35,562 bases of DNA from CAZMCH01 sp964564735 (GCA_964564735.1 CAZMCH010000040.1:1-35562); one strand, 5' to 3'. Shown: positions 8,401-17,447, numbered from the stretch's first letter. Notes: generated from the sequence alone by a model not told the origin. A program made the numbers and translations.

Positions 8401-8814
8401 ATGTTGCTGAAAGTTGGAAGAAACGACCTCTGTCCTTGCGGTAGTGGGAAAAAGTATAAAAAATGTTGTATGCTAAAAGATGAAACGCAGAAGTTAGAAG
8501 AACTGGAGAAAAAAGAAAATTTAGTGGAAGAAAAAGAAAAAAAACATCCAAGAACAGATGAGATTGAAAATAATCTTCACAGGGCATATAGACTACTAGA
8601 CGAAGAGGATTTTAGTCATGCTGGAAAGATATTTAGATCAGTTGTGCTAATGGATAGCAGTAATTATAAAGCATTAACTGGCTATGGGAAATGCCTTGCA
8701 GAAATGGGCATGATAGAGGAAGCTTGCAAGTATTTTGAAAAAGCCCTAGAAATAAATCCCGATTATACTCAGGCTAGTCTAAATCTTGCATTGTATAGGA
8801 GAAAAAATATCTGA
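8401..8814 (+). CDS. SEC-C zinc-motif protein with TPR repeats
   Basis: The N-terminus has the SEC-C motif NDLCPCGSGKKYKKCC (CxC...CC zinc ligands), followed by a Lys/Glu-rich, probably helical linker of about 40 residues. Two TPR-like repeats follow (FSHAGKIFRSVVLMDSSNYK and IEEACKYFEKALEINPDYTQ), giving about 137 aa. SEC-C motifs occur at the SecA C-terminus and in many small proteins of unknown role; here a protein- or nucleic-acid-binding adaptor is the most one can say. Three consecutive ATG codons occur (8395, 8398, 8401). AAAGGGG (8388-8394) directly abuts the first, so 8401 has the best spacing. The next gene starts 183 bases later behind its own promoter, so this looks like the end of the transcript. 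Confidence 0.85.
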   Translation: MLLKVGRNDLCPCGSGKKYKKCCMLKDETQKLEELEKKENLVEEKEKKHPRTDEIENNLHRAYRLLDEEDFSHAGKIFRSVVLMDSSNYKALTGYGKCLAEMGMIEEACKYFEKALEINPDYTQASLNLALYRRKNI

Positions 8815-8867
8815 ACCAAATATATTAATTTGATTTTTAACATTAAAACATAATATAAAATTCAGCA

Positions 8868-8896
8868 TTGCTTTAATAATTTCAGTATAGTATAAT
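8868..8896 (+). promoter_or_regulatory. Probable sigma70 promoter for the sulfatase-like gene
   Basis: TTGCTT (8868-8873), a 17-base spacer and TATAAT (8891-8896) lie in an AT-rich intergenic stretch. The resulting leader to ATG 8998 would be about 95 bases, with no obvious stable hairpin. Confidence 0.55.
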
Positions 8897-8997
8897 TTGC
8901 ACGTTAAAGACATTGATTTATTCTTAAAATAAATCATAATTATTATGAAAAATATCGTTCTTTATGTTAATTAATACATAATCAAATGGAGGTAAAA

Positions 8998-10392
8998 ATG
9001 AGCAAAAAACCAAACCTGCTTTTCTTTGGAATTGATAGCCTTCGAGGCGACCACATGAGTCTCTATGGTTATCATCGTTTGACAACACCACATATTGATA
9101 AATTTGCTTCAGAGGGTTCTGTATTTGAACATTGTTTTAGTCCAAGCGTTCCGACAACTCCCGGTTATTCTTCTATGTTAACAGGTCTGGACTGCTTCGG
9201 AACAAATGTAGTCGCTCTTGGACATCGTGGCGACATCGCTCCGGGTCATAAAGGCTTACCCGAAATCTTAAAAGAAGAAGGCTATAACACAACAACCGTT
9301 GCTTATGGTTTCAGGGGATTTGATACTAATCTTAATTATTCTGGTTGGGGTGCAGGTGAAGATGGTAGAAGCCACAAGGCAGAACAGCTTAATGCAACTG
9401 CTATACCAGAATTGAAGCGTTTGGCAAACGAAGACAAGCCCTTCTTTCTATTTTTAAGACACATGGATCCGCATACTCCTTATCTTCCACCATGGCCTTT
9501 TGAAAAAATCTTCTATGGTGGTAATGAATTCGATCCAAATAATGACTCGCTAAAAGAACTTTATGATTTTAAACCATTCAGAGATTATTTTATTAGTTGG
9601 TTTCCCCCCGGATTGACCGATAAAGAATATGAAATAGCACAATATGATGGTGCAGTAGCATATATGGATTCATGTATCCAGAATATCTTTACAACGTTAG
9701 AGGCTTTGGGATTAGAGGAAAACACTTTAGTTGTTATAACTGCAGATCATGGCGAAACGCTTGATGAGCATAGTTGTTATTTCGATCACCATGGCGTATA
9801 TGAATGCACTTTGACAATACCACTAATATTTAAGTTTCCGGGGCGTGTGCCTGCTGGTAAGCGCTTCAGCGATTATACACAACATAAAGATATAGTTCCT
9901 ACGATCCTTGAAATTTTGGGTATCGATATAGATCAGCATTTTGACGGAAGAAGCCTTTGTCCGCTTATGCGTGGTGAATATCGTGAGCCTGAACCAGAAT
10001 TTTATATAACTGAATGCACATGGATGCACAAACACGGCTGGCGAACTCCAGAATGGAAACTCATTCATGCCCTAGAACCTGATTTCCATTTCAAACCAGA
10101 GATAGAACTATACAATCTTATCAAAGACCCTAGAGAAAATAATAACTTAGCAGATAAAGAACCCGGTATAGTTGCAATGATGGAAGAGCGTATGAAACAG
10201 CATATCGCAAGGCGTGAAAAAGAAACTGGTCGTCCAGCACCGATTTATCATAATTTCCTTGCAGGACGTAATGAACCTTTCAAGAGTTCAGAAGAAGCCT
10301 ATAATACACTTCATATAGGCGATCCAGAAGCGGCAAGAAAATTACAGGAGAGAATTCAAGAAAGGGAAAAAAAGGAAAAAGAAGGTAAATAA
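8998..10392 (+). CDS. Sulfatase / alkaline-phosphatase superfamily hydrolase with a Thr nucleophile position
   Basis: The fold is clear: metal-site GIDSLRGDHMS (11-21), RHMDPHTPY (154-162), ITADHGE (247-253) and FDHHGVYE (262-269). In formylglycine sulfatases the stretch before LTG reads CxPxR. Aligned on LTG (61-63), this protein has T53-T54-P55-G56-Y57, so Thr replaces Cys/Ser and Tyr replaces the essential Arg. Maturation to formylglycine is therefore unlikely, and a phospho- or phosphono-ester, as in Thr-nucleophile relatives, is as plausible as a sulfate ester. No signal peptide is visible, so it appears cytoplasmic, unlike many polysaccharide sulfatases. Although ATG also occurs at 8986, its bases form part of the GGAGG at 8988-8992; ATG 8998 is six bases after that site. 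Product about 464 aa. It is monocistronic and convergent with coaE. Confidence 0.9.
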   Translation: MSKKPNLLFFGIDSLRGDHMSLYGYHRLTTPHIDKFASEGSVFEHCFSPSVPTTPGYSSMLTGLDCFGTNVVALGHRGDIAPGHKGLPEILKEEGYNTTTVAYGFRGFDTNLNYSGWGAGEDGRSHKAEQLNATAIPELKRLANEDKPFFLFLRHMDPHTPYLPPWPFEKIFYGGNEFDPNNDSLKELYDFKPFRDYFISWFPPGLTDKEYEIAQYDGAVAYMDSCIQNIFTTLEALGLEENTLVVITADHGETLDEHSCYFDHHGVYECTLTIPLIFKFPGRVPAGKRFSDYTQHKDIVPTILEILGIDIDQHFDGRSLCPLMRGEYREPEPEFYITECTWMHKHGWRTPEWKLIHALEPDFHFKPEIELYNLIKDPRENNNLADKEPGIVAMMEERMKQHIARREKETGRPAPIYHNFLAGRNEPFKSSEEAYNTLHIGDPEAARKLQERIQEREKKEKEGK

Positions 10393-10426
10393 ATCCCTTT
10401 TTAAGGTTTGTTAATTGTTTTGTATC

Positions 10427-10456
10427 AGTAGTGGCGTATTACGGTATGCCACTACT
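10427..10456. terminator. Stem-loop between convergent genes, possible bidirectional terminator
   Basis: Arms 10427-10438 and 10445-10456 pair over 12 bp with one G-T pair and a 6-base loop. The hairpin sits between the end of the sulfatase-like gene and the end of coaE. Neither side has a strong T-run, so the termination call is tentative. Confidence 0.45.
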
Positions 10457-10462
10457 ATAAAA

Positions 10463-11062
10463 TTATGGTGATTTTGATTGAGATATGAGATTTTGCCATA
10501 TTTTTTTTGCTTGATTAACAGCATCAGATATTGAGGAAGTATTGTCTATAATATAATCTGCATAAGCCATTTTTTCCTTAAATGACATTTGCGCTCTGAC
10601 ACGAGCTAAAGCATCTTCTTCTGAAAAACCCCGCTTCATAAGCCTTTCAACTTGCATTTCTTCATTTGCAATAACAAGCACAATTACATCAACAATCTTA
10701 TCCATCTTACATTCAATCAACAAAGCAGCATCAAGGACAACTATTTCATTTTTCAATAATTCCTCTTTAATTCTCTGATTTGCATATTTTATTAATGGTG
10801 GATGGACAATATTGTTTAGAACATCAAGGTAGTTGGGATTTGTGAATACTAAACGCCCTAATTTGCCTCTATCAATCTCCATTTTTTCGTTGAGTATGCC
10901 AGCACCAAAGCTATAAACAAGACATTCATATACAAATAAGTCGGTTTTAAGGACATAATGACCCAAAGAATCGAGATCGATTATTGTTGCACCAAGTTCA
11001 CTAAAAACTTTCGCAATTGTTGTCTTTCCTGAAGATATTCCGCCTGTTAATCCAATAAGCAT
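10463..11062 (-). CDS. coaE: Dephospho-CoA kinase
   Basis: The 199-residue product has the P-loop GGISSGKTT (7-15), the following IIDLDSLGH (27-35) with D29/D31 as in CoaE, and the lid-like region RLMKRGFSEEDALARVRAQM characteristic of the family. It phosphorylates dephospho-CoA at the 3'-hydroxyl of the ribose, the last step of CoA synthesis, in the cytoplasm. Length is typical (about 200 aa). ATG at 11060-11062 has no strong ribosome site; the best candidate is a weak purine stretch. It is the last gene of the leftward run M23 peptidase, xylB, MEMO-like, coaE and starts 45 bases after the MEMO-like gene, so cotranscription is likely. Confidence 0.93.
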   Translation of the reverse strand: MLIGLTGGISSGKTTIAKVFSELGATIIDLDSLGHYVLKTDLFVYECLVYSFGAGILNEKMEIDRGKLGRLVFTNPNYLDVLNNIVHPPLIKYANQRIKEELLKNEIVVLDAALLIECKMDKIVDVIVLVIANEEMQVERLMKRGFSEEDALARVRAQMSFKEKMAYADYIIDNTSSISDAVNQAKKIWQNLISQSKSP

Positions 11063-11107
11063 TTTTTAGTACCAAAGGGATTAATAGAGATTTTTATAGC
11101 AAAATAA

Positions 11108-11962
11108 CTAATTTTCCTTATATATTACTGCGGAAAAATACCCTACTACACCATCGGATTTATCGCCTGTAACATCCCCAGAGTTAGCATATTTTAATAT
11201 CTTTATACCATTAGCGCCAAGAGATTGAGCGATCATAAGTGTTGTTAGAACAGCGCCTGCACCGCATAATTCTGCTTCGCCAGCCATAAGATCATCCTGC
11301 AATTGTTCAATATCCATACGTCTAATGCTTGTTAATGCAACATCGTCCATACTGACTGCCTCTTTATAGGAATGATAATGAGACATATCTGTGCTTGCAA
11401 CTATCAAGACATTTTTTTCTTTAATTGATGTAGTAATTGCGTTACTTATTGCTTGTCCTATTGCATTATTCCAGTTTCGCATGAGTATTGGAACAATCCT
11501 GAATTCTGGCAAAACAACCTGCAAAAAAGGAACTTGCACTTCAAGTGAATGCTCTAATGCATCTGCGTTTAAATTTACTTCAAATAAATCGGTCTTATTC
11601 ATTAATTCAGTTGCTAATTCTTCATCAATTTTTACTATACCGAGAGGGGTTTCATAAGCACCAGAATTAAGAATATTTACACCAGAAAAAGGTACACGAT
11701 GACTAACACCCAACGCTATTGCAGAATCAAAAGTCATACCTTCAATCTGTTTATAAGCATAACTAGCAACCTGACCAGAATACATATATCCAGCATGAGG
11801 CACGATAAGAGCAATAATCTTGCCATCAATTTGAATCTTCTCTACATTTGCCAGATAGCTAATTATATCTTCTCTTAATGATGATGACGAACTGGGATAG
11901 AAAGCCCCTGCAACAGCAGGTCGTCTTATCCCGCCTTGATTGCGGTTTGAAAATATATTCAT
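11108..11962 (-). CDS. MEMO1-family protein (AmmeMemoRadiSam system protein B)
   Basis: The 284-residue protein begins RRPAVAGAFYP (13-23), the family hallmark, and keeps all positions of the MEMO1 metal pocket: H56 (VPHAGY), H88 (GVSH), D192/H195 (STDMSH) and C233 (ELCG). EHSLEVQVPF (137-146) is also typical. The fold is related to aromatic-ring extradiol dioxygenases; human MEMO1 binds copper/iron, but the bacterial role is unsettled. In many prokaryotes it is encoded beside an AMMECR1-domain protein and a radical SAM enzyme. Neither is in this window, so here it stands alone between coaE and xylB. GAGG lies about eight bases before the ATG at 11960-11962. Confidence 0.92.
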   Translation of the reverse strand: MNIFSNRNQGGIRRPAVAGAFYPSSSSSLREDIISYLANVEKIQIDGKIIALIVPHAGYMYSGQVASYAYKQIEGMTFDSAIALGVSHRVPFSGVNILNSGAYETPLGIVKIDEELATELMNKTDLFEVNLNADALEHSLEVQVPFLQVVLPEFRIVPILMRNWNNAIGQAISNAITTSIKEKNVLIVASTDMSHYHSYKEAVSMDDVALTSIRRMDIEQLQDDLMAGEAELCGAGAVLTTLMIAQSLGANGIKILKYANSGDVTGDKSDGVVGYFSAVIYKEN

Positions 11963-12025
11963 TGTGCTACCTCGCTTATTAAATATATAGATAAAAGACT
12001 TTGCTGTTATGATATTTTGATAGGT

Positions 12026-13564
12026 TTAACTAAATTTTGCAACGATTTCTGAAACTTTGTCAAAATCAGGTTTTAATGCTGGATATAAAGAACGATATAT
12101 TCCAAAATACTCATCATAAACCTTAACATTAGCTTCAATCGGTTGTGTAGTTGATGTTATCTCAACGAGTTGATCTGTCGCTTCTTCAATGCTATTATAG
12201 ACATTTGCACCCACACCTGCAAGTATAGCCGCACCAAAAGCAGGACCTTCCGCGATATTGATAGTGACAACCTCAGACTTGTATATATCAGCCTGCATCT
12301 GTCGCCAGAATGTGCTTCTTGCACCTCCGCCAGTTGCTCTTATTTGCCCTGTATTGAGTCCTAATGCCTTGATAATTTCTAGTGAATCTCTCATTCCATA
12401 GGTAACGCCTTCCATGACCGCTCTGATGATATGTTCTTTTTTATGCCTGAGAGTTAATCCAAAAAACACGCCTTTGGCATTTGCGTCGCCATGAGGAGTT
12501 CTTTCACCTATTAGATATGGCAAAAAGATAAGTCCTTCACAACCAGCATCAGCCTGAGATGCGGATTTTGTGAGAATCTCGTAAGGATCAATACCTGCCT
12601 GTTTTGCCTGATCGACCTCTTTTTCTGCTAATGTATCCCTAAACCACCTGAAAGCGCCACCAGCCTGAAGCATAACGCCCATGATATACCATTTATTAGG
12701 AACACAATGGCAAAATGTATGCGCTCTAAGGCTTGGATCAACTTCGGGTGTATCAGTAGGAGTCAGCATCGTTCCTGATGTTCCGATACTTGCTGATGTT
12801 CGTCCTGTTACGACAATTCCATTTCCAACTGCTGTGCAGGCATTATCAGCTCCACCGCCAACAACAGGCGTTCCAACCTTTAATCCAGTCATTTCAGCGA
12901 CTTTTGGGGTGATTTTTCCGCAAACGTCTATTGACTCATAGCAAGGAGGCATTATATCCATTGAAACGCCTAACTTATCAAGAACCTCCTGTGACCATTT
13001 TCTATTACGGACATCGAAAAGTATAGTTCCCGCAGCATCAGACATCTCCGAAGCGATCTCGCCTGTAAGACGGAATCTGACATAATCTTTTGGGAGTAAC
13101 ATCTTATATGCTTTATCGTAAATCTGAGGCTCATTGTCACGAACCCATATCAATTTAGGTGCTGTGAAACCTTCAAGGGCTGGATTACAGGTGCTTTTAA
13201 CAAGCAATTCCCTGCCGACTGTATCAGTTATATATTGGCATTGTTCAGTTGTCCTGACATCACACCATAGAATAGCAGGTCTTAAAACTTCATGATCTTT
13301 ATCTATCAAGACAAGCCCGTGCATCTGACCTGATAAACCAAGTCCTTTAATATCCTCAGCCTTAACTTTTGAATCTTTTATGACTTTGCTGATTGAATTA
13401 ACAGTTGCACGCCACCAGTCTATTGGGTCTTGCTCTGCCCATTTGGGTTTGGGTGTGCTGAGAGGATATTCCTCAAGTGCGCTTGCGATTAATTTTCCGT
13501 TTTTATCAATAAGGATAGTTTTTGTTCCTGTTGTTCCAACATCAATACCGATTAAATATTCCAT
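12026..13564 (-). CDS. xylB: Xylulokinase (FGGY family)
   Basis: The 512-residue protein opens with the FGGY phosphate-binding segment IGIDVGTTGTKT (5-16), followed by WAEQDP (42-47) and GLSGQMHGLV, the xylulokinase-type substrate segment. Further matches are ATGGGARSTFWRQM in the C-terminal half and FLPYLIGERTPHGD. It phosphorylates D-xylulose to xylulose 5-phosphate for the pentose phosphate pathway; length is typical for XylB. The start follows GGAGG at about 13572-13576 (minus strand). No xylose isomerase or pentose transporter is nearby; the neighbours are an M23 peptidase gene 27 bases upstream and a MEMO-like gene 63 bases downstream. A closely related FGGY kinase specificity cannot be fully excluded. 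Confidence 0.9.
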   Translation of the reverse strand: MEYLIGIDVGTTGTKTILIDKNGKLIASALEEYPLSTPKPKWAEQDPIDWWRATVNSISKVIKDSKVKAEDIKGLGLSGQMHGLVLIDKDHEVLRPAILWCDVRTTEQCQYITDTVGRELLVKSTCNPALEGFTAPKLIWVRDNEPQIYDKAYKMLLPKDYVRFRLTGEIASEMSDAAGTILFDVRNRKWSQEVLDKLGVSMDIMPPCYESIDVCGKITPKVAEMTGLKVGTPVVGGGADNACTAVGNGIVVTGRTSASIGTSGTMLTPTDTPEVDPSLRAHTFCHCVPNKWYIMGVMLQAGGAFRWFRDTLAEKEVDQAKQAGIDPYEILTKSASQADAGCEGLIFLPYLIGERTPHGDANAKGVFFGLTLRHKKEHIIRAVMEGVTYGMRDSLEIIKALGLNTGQIRATGGGARSTFWRQMQADIYKSEVVTINIAEGPAFGAAILAGVGANVYNSIEEATDQLVEITSTTQPIEANVKVYDEYFGIYRSLYPALKPDFDKVSEIVAKFS

Positions 13565-13591
13565 AAATATCCTCCATAAAAATATTTAGAA

Positions 13592-14509
13592 TTAGTTAAG
13601 TATATAATCCAGAGGATTTACTCTTTGTCCGTTTTCTCTAACTTCATAATGCAGATGGCTTCCTGTTGATCTGCCAGTATTACCCACGTAACCAATCAAA
13701 TCGGCTCTTTTAACCCTTGTTCCCGTAGTTATTCCATTGGCAAAGCTATTTAAGTGACCATAAATTGTTCTATATTTTTCTCCATGACATATAACAATAA
13801 AATTGCCTATGAATTGATTATATCCACATCCAGTTATTATTCCATCAGCAGTTGCCATTACTGGTGTTCCTGTAACAGCAACAATATCTAATCCGCCATG
13901 TTGTTCCCATTGAGCAGTAAATGGACTTACTCGCAAACCAAATCCGCTACTTACTTGATATTGATTACCCGGATCAACTACAATTGGACATATAGAAGGT
14001 ATTTCAGCCAATCTAGCAAATTTTGAATTGGCATTTTTTAAGAGGTTTTTTAGATCAGATTTTAATGATATAGCTTCCCTTAAAGCAAAATCTATATTGT
14101 CTTTTAAATCTCCAATAGACTCATCCGAGATTTCAAAAATATCTTTTTCGATGCCAATGTCTTCGGGACCTCCTTCACCTGCCATCTCTTTGCTTTCTGT
14201 TACAATAATTCCATTAAATCCGAGTATTGTCTTGACATCTTTACAACTTTTTCTGACATTGCCTAATTCAGATTGAAGTATCTGAAAATCATTCTGCAAA
14301 GCCTCATATTTTTCAATAGCAATTTTGGTTTCTCTGGCTTGTTTTTGAAAGGCATTCCATATATTAATTGAGGTAATTCCAATACTTATAGTAATAAAAG
14401 ATATAACTGCTATTGATACAAAAATAAGATTGGTTCGAGAGATCGAAAAAGACTTTGTTGGACGACCCGAAAAAGACATGATTGCTATCGTATATATTTC
14501 TTTTTTCAT
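13592..14509 (-). CDS. Membrane-anchored M23 (LytM-type) peptidase
   Basis: The 305-residue protein has a short cytoplasmic N-terminus, one span near residues 27-49 and a coiled-coil-prone region (about 55-165). A C-terminal M23 domain follows with the zinc ligands H204 and D208 (QHGGLDI) and H287 of the H-x-H (SHLHYEV, 285-287), plus H252 in YGHLNS. SSGFGLRVSPF (187-197) is the usual domain start. It should cut, or regulate cutting of, peptide crosslinks in peptidoglycan, acting outside the membrane. All catalytic positions are present, so it is not a degenerate EnvC/NlpD-type activator. GGAGA is positioned before the ATG at 14507-14509. It is the first gene of a leftward run into xylB and is divergent from the hydrogenase locus. 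Confidence 0.92.
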   Translation of the reverse strand: MKKEIYTIAIMSFSGRPTKSFSISRTNLIFVSIAVISFITISIGITSINIWNAFQKQARETKIAIEKYEALQNDFQILQSELGNVRKSCKDVKTILGFNGIIVTESKEMAGEGGPEDIGIEKDIFEISDESIGDLKDNIDFALREAISLKSDLKNLLKNANSKFARLAEIPSICPIVVDPGNQYQVSSGFGLRVSPFTAQWEQHGGLDIVAVTGTPVMATADGIITGCGYNQFIGNFIVICHGEKYRTIYGHLNSFANGITTGTRVKRADLIGYVGNTGRSTGSHLHYEVRENGQRVNPLDYILN

Positions 14510-14637
14510 AATCTAAATTCTCCAGATTAATAACACTTTAATATATAATAAGCTTTTGCTATTAGACGTATTTTGGGATATATTGTTTATCAAACCCGTA
14601 TTTTAAGAGTGCTTTGGAGTATAGCATAGTTAGTTTC

Positions 14638-14843
14638 TATTGTCAACGAAAGATTCTGCTGAAGATCAGACATAAGTTCGGACAATTTATTATCTGATTA
14701 AATTATCTATGGAAATACCTTTAAATCTCCCTTTTGTAAAGAGAGATTTTTTGGTTTTACCTAATTTGAAAAAATTTTCAAAGGTAGAGATTATTTAAAT
14801 GTCCGAAATAATGTCTGAAGCTCAGCTGAGAGGATTGACAATA
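14638..14843. repeat. 206-base imperfect palindrome, MITE-like or large hairpin
   Basis: The outer bases TATTGTCAA (14638-14646) recur inverted as TTGACAATA (14835-14843). Inside, 14658-14689 and 14796-14826 match in inverted orientation over about 31 positions with few differences (shared blocks GCTGA, CAGACAT, TTCGGACA, TTTA). The middle also shows partial inverted matches (ATACCTTT/AAAGGTAG, AAATCTC/GAGATTT). No gene is contained. The structure lies in the 628-base spacer between the divergent M23 peptidase and hydrogenase genes; the rest of that spacer is AT-rich without coding signs. Confidence 0.6.
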
Positions 14844-15001
14844 TGAATTAATTTATATATCATTATAAAGTTATTTATTGGGTTTATATACCAAACAAAA
14901 GCTTTGAAGTAATTAAAACTGGGTTTAGAAAACAGTTAATGAAAAATTTTTAGATACGTTAATAATATAGCAGAAAAGAGATCATCCATTTTTTATTCTC
15001 A

Positions 15002-15029
15002 TTGTTAAGGTTATTGTTAAAATTATAAT
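15002..15029 (+). promoter_or_regulatory. Possible promoter of the hydrogenase operon
   Basis: TTGTTA (15002-15007), 16 bases, then TATAAT (15024-15029). It would give a leader of about 100 bases before ATG 15138. The surrounding sequence is AT-rich, so this is a moderate candidate only. Confidence 0.4.
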
Positions 15030-15137
15030 AATGAATATGATGTTTTATTTCTCATTTTTGCTTAGTCATAAAAAGTTGCGAAAGTATATTTACTACTTTT
15101 TCTTAGATCATCTCCGCAGGAAAGGAGTTATTTGCTA

Positions 15138-16847
15138 ATGGTGGAAATCAAACTTACTATAAATGGGAAAAATGTCATCGGCGAGAAAGGCGATTCGGTA
15201 CTAAGTATTTGTGAGAAAAACGGTATCCACGTACCAACATTATGCCATCAAAAACATTTAGTAGATACAGGTGCTTGCCGATTGTGCCTTGTTGAGATCG
15301 AAGGCATCAGAGGATATAGACCAGCATGTTGCACTGAGGCAAATGAAAATATGGTAGTAAAGACCGATACCGATGATATAAAAAATATCAGAAGAACAAT
15401 GCTTGAGTTCCTATTTTCTGAGCGTAATCACTTTTGTATGTTTTGTGAATCTAGTGGTGATTGTGAATTGCAGAATCTTGCTTATGAACATGGTATAGAA
15501 CATGCCAAATACGAATATGCACAGCCCCTAGTTAGAGTTGATTCTTCAAGATATTATTTCGTATTCGACGAAAACAGGTGTATACTTTGTCAGCGTTGCA
15601 TCAGAGCATGTTCCGAAATAGCAGGACACAGCGTTCTCGATCTTAGCAAACGAGGTGCAGAAACTAGAGTCATTGCAGACTTCAATGTGCCTTTTGGCGA
15701 ATCAACTTGTACATCTTGCGGAACATGCTTACAGGTATGCCCAACTGGAGCATTAATTGATAGATCAAGCTCATATCTAGGAAGAATGGAGCAATGCAAC
15801 ATTACAAAAACCTCCTGTGTTGCTTGTAGCGTTGGATGTGGAATAGAAGTAATTACAAGAGATAACCACATACTGAAGATCAACGGTGATTGGGATGCAC
15901 CTGTTAATAATGGTGTTCTCTGCGTCGCCGGAAGATTCGAGCCACTGCATATCAAAAAAGAGCGTATAACCAAGCCAATGATTAAGAAAAATGGAGCATT
16001 TGTGGAAGTTGAATTAGCTGAAGCCTTAGACTACGTAGCTAGGAGATTTCAAGAAGTTGGTATGGAAAACGTGGTTGGGTTTATATCACCTAAAGCTACA
16101 AATGAAGAAGCTAGTATATTCTCAGGAATTTTTGGAATTAATAAATTAGCTGAGTTTGGACCTCATACCGTTATAATTGAAAATAAAGAGAGAGTAGCAA
16201 CATTAAATGATGTAAAATCATCAGATTGCATTTTGATGTATAAAGTTGATCTTGATAAAGAAAGTCGTGTCACAGGTTCTTTTGTTAAACTGGCTGTTTA
16301 TAAACATAAAGCAAATTTAATCGTAATAGATGACAAAGCAAACAGCTTTAATAGACATGCAAACATGATTTTGAAATCAATCGAACTCAGTTCCGCAAAA
16401 GAATTATTAGAAAGAGCATCTAGCCCAGTAATAATATATAATGCAACTGCTGACGCTCAGGAAGTTGAAAACCTAATGGCAATATCTGGAAAAACCAAAA
16501 TGATGGGTCTGCTGGCAGGAGCAAATAGTAGAGGTTTACATAATATGGGCATTGATGGCAATGTTAATGCTCAAAATGCAAAAGCTTTATACATTTTGGC
16601 GTGTGATGACGAATTGAAAAATTTAGATCGTTATAATGCAAGTATTGTTGTTTTGCAGGCAAGCTACCTGTCTCCAGAAACTGAAAAAGCTGATGTAATA
16701 TTGCCTTCTACAATATGGGCAGAGAAAGATGGTAGCATTACCAATATTGATGGTCTAGTTCAGAAAGTTGTTAAAACTATTGACGCTCCTGAAGGTGTGC
16801 AATCCAACAAGGTAACTATGGAATTATTATCAAGCAGACTTGGTTAA
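15138..16847 (+). CDS. hoxU: HoxU/NuoG-like iron-sulfur subunit of [NiFe]-hydrogenase, long form
   Basis: Domains in order (569 aa): a plant-type 2Fe-2S domain with C36, C47, C50 and C64/C65; the His-Cys cluster motif H98-x-C100-x2-C103-x5-C109; two 4Fe-4S motifs, C148/C151/C154/C158 and C191/C194/C197/C201; a further 4Fe-4S motif C227/C230/C234/C262 of the NuoG/formate-dehydrogenase type; and about 300 residues resembling a reduced molybdopterin-oxidoreductase domain. Classical HoxU ends after the ferredoxin part (about 240 aa), so this is an extended NuoG-like form. It would carry electrons between HoxYH and a diaphorase or other acceptor. ATG 15138 is ten bases after GGAG (15124-15127), whereas TTG 15132 would be too close. 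hoxY follows after 51 bases. HoxE and HoxF are absent from the window. Confidence 0.88.
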   Translation: MVEIKLTINGKNVIGEKGDSVLSICEKNGIHVPTLCHQKHLVDTGACRLCLVEIEGIRGYRPACCTEANENMVVKTDTDDIKNIRRTMLEFLFSERNHFCMFCESSGDCELQNLAYEHGIEHAKYEYAQPLVRVDSSRYYFVFDENRCILCQRCIRACSEIAGHSVLDLSKRGAETRVIADFNVPFGESTCTSCGTCLQVCPTGALIDRSSSYLGRMEQCNITKTSCVACSVGCGIEVITRDNHILKINGDWDAPVNNGVLCVAGRFEPLHIKKERITKPMIKKNGAFVEVELAEALDYVARRFQEVGMENVVGFISPKATNEEASIFSGIFGINKLAEFGPHTVIIENKERVATLNDVKSSDCILMYKVDLDKESRVTGSFVKLAVYKHKANLIVIDDKANSFNRHANMILKSIELSSAKELLERASSPVIIYNATADAQEVENLMAISGKTKMMGLLAGANSRGLHNMGIDGNVNAQNAKALYILACDDELKNLDRYNASIVVLQASYLSPETEKADVILPSTIWAEKDGSITNIDGLVQKVVKTIDAPEGVQSNKVTMELLSSRLG

Positions 16848-16898
16848 TGAATCTGATTAAAACTGATTTATGCCCGATATTTAGATGAGGAGGATACA

Positions 16899-17447
16899 AT
16901 GGCAAAAGTAAAAATAGCGACAGATTGGTTGGATATATGTTCAGGATGTGAAATGTCGCTTTTAGATATAGATGAGCGTATTGTAGAGCTTTTAAAGCAT
17001 GTTGAACTTACGTCCTGTCCTTTGACGGATCTTAAACATCCGCCAAAAGACGGTGTTGATGTTGGGATACTTACCGGCTCGGTAGGGAATACAGATCAGC
17101 TTGAAGTTGTTAAAGAAATGAGAGAGCATTGCAAGATTTTGGTAGCTCTTGGTGATTGTGCAACATTTAGTCCGATACCAATAACTGCTTTGCGTAACTT
17201 TTTTGATAAAGATGAAGTGCTTGAGCGCGGTTATATTGAAACAGAAAGTACAGTTGACGGCAAAGTTCCAGATTCTGATATGCTATGTAAACTTTTCACC
17301 AAGACCAGACCAATTAATGAATTCGTCAAAGTTGATGTTTATTTGCCGGGATGCCCACCAAATGCAGATGCCATTTATTATGTGCTTTCTGAGCTGATTG
17401 CTGGACGTATGCCTGTATTGACAGGTAAAAACCTGCGTTATGATTGA
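16899..17447 (+). CDS. hoxY: [NiFe]-hydrogenase small subunit, HoxY type
   Basis: The 182-residue protein is of the short, cytoplasmic group 3 type: it lacks the Tat signal and the medial/distal cluster domain of membrane uptake enzymes. The proximal 4Fe-4S ligands are visible as C14 and C17 (DICSGCEMS), C87 (ALGDCATF) and C152 (LPGCPPNAD). It passes electrons between the NiFe site in HoxH and the HoxU-like chain. AGGAGG at 16888-16893 sets the start. The gene lies between the HoxU-like gene (51 bases) and hoxH (64 bases) in the order U-Y-H usual for bidirectional NAD-linked hydrogenases. Confidence 0.95.
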   Translation: MAKVKIATDWLDICSGCEMSLLDIDERIVELLKHVELTSCPLTDLKHPPKDGVDVGILTGSVGNTDQLEVVKEMREHCKILVALGDCATFSPIPITALRNFFDKDEVLERGYIETESTVDGKVPDSDMLCKLFTKTRPINEFVKVDVYLPGCPPNADAIYYVLSELIAGRMPVLTGKNLRYD

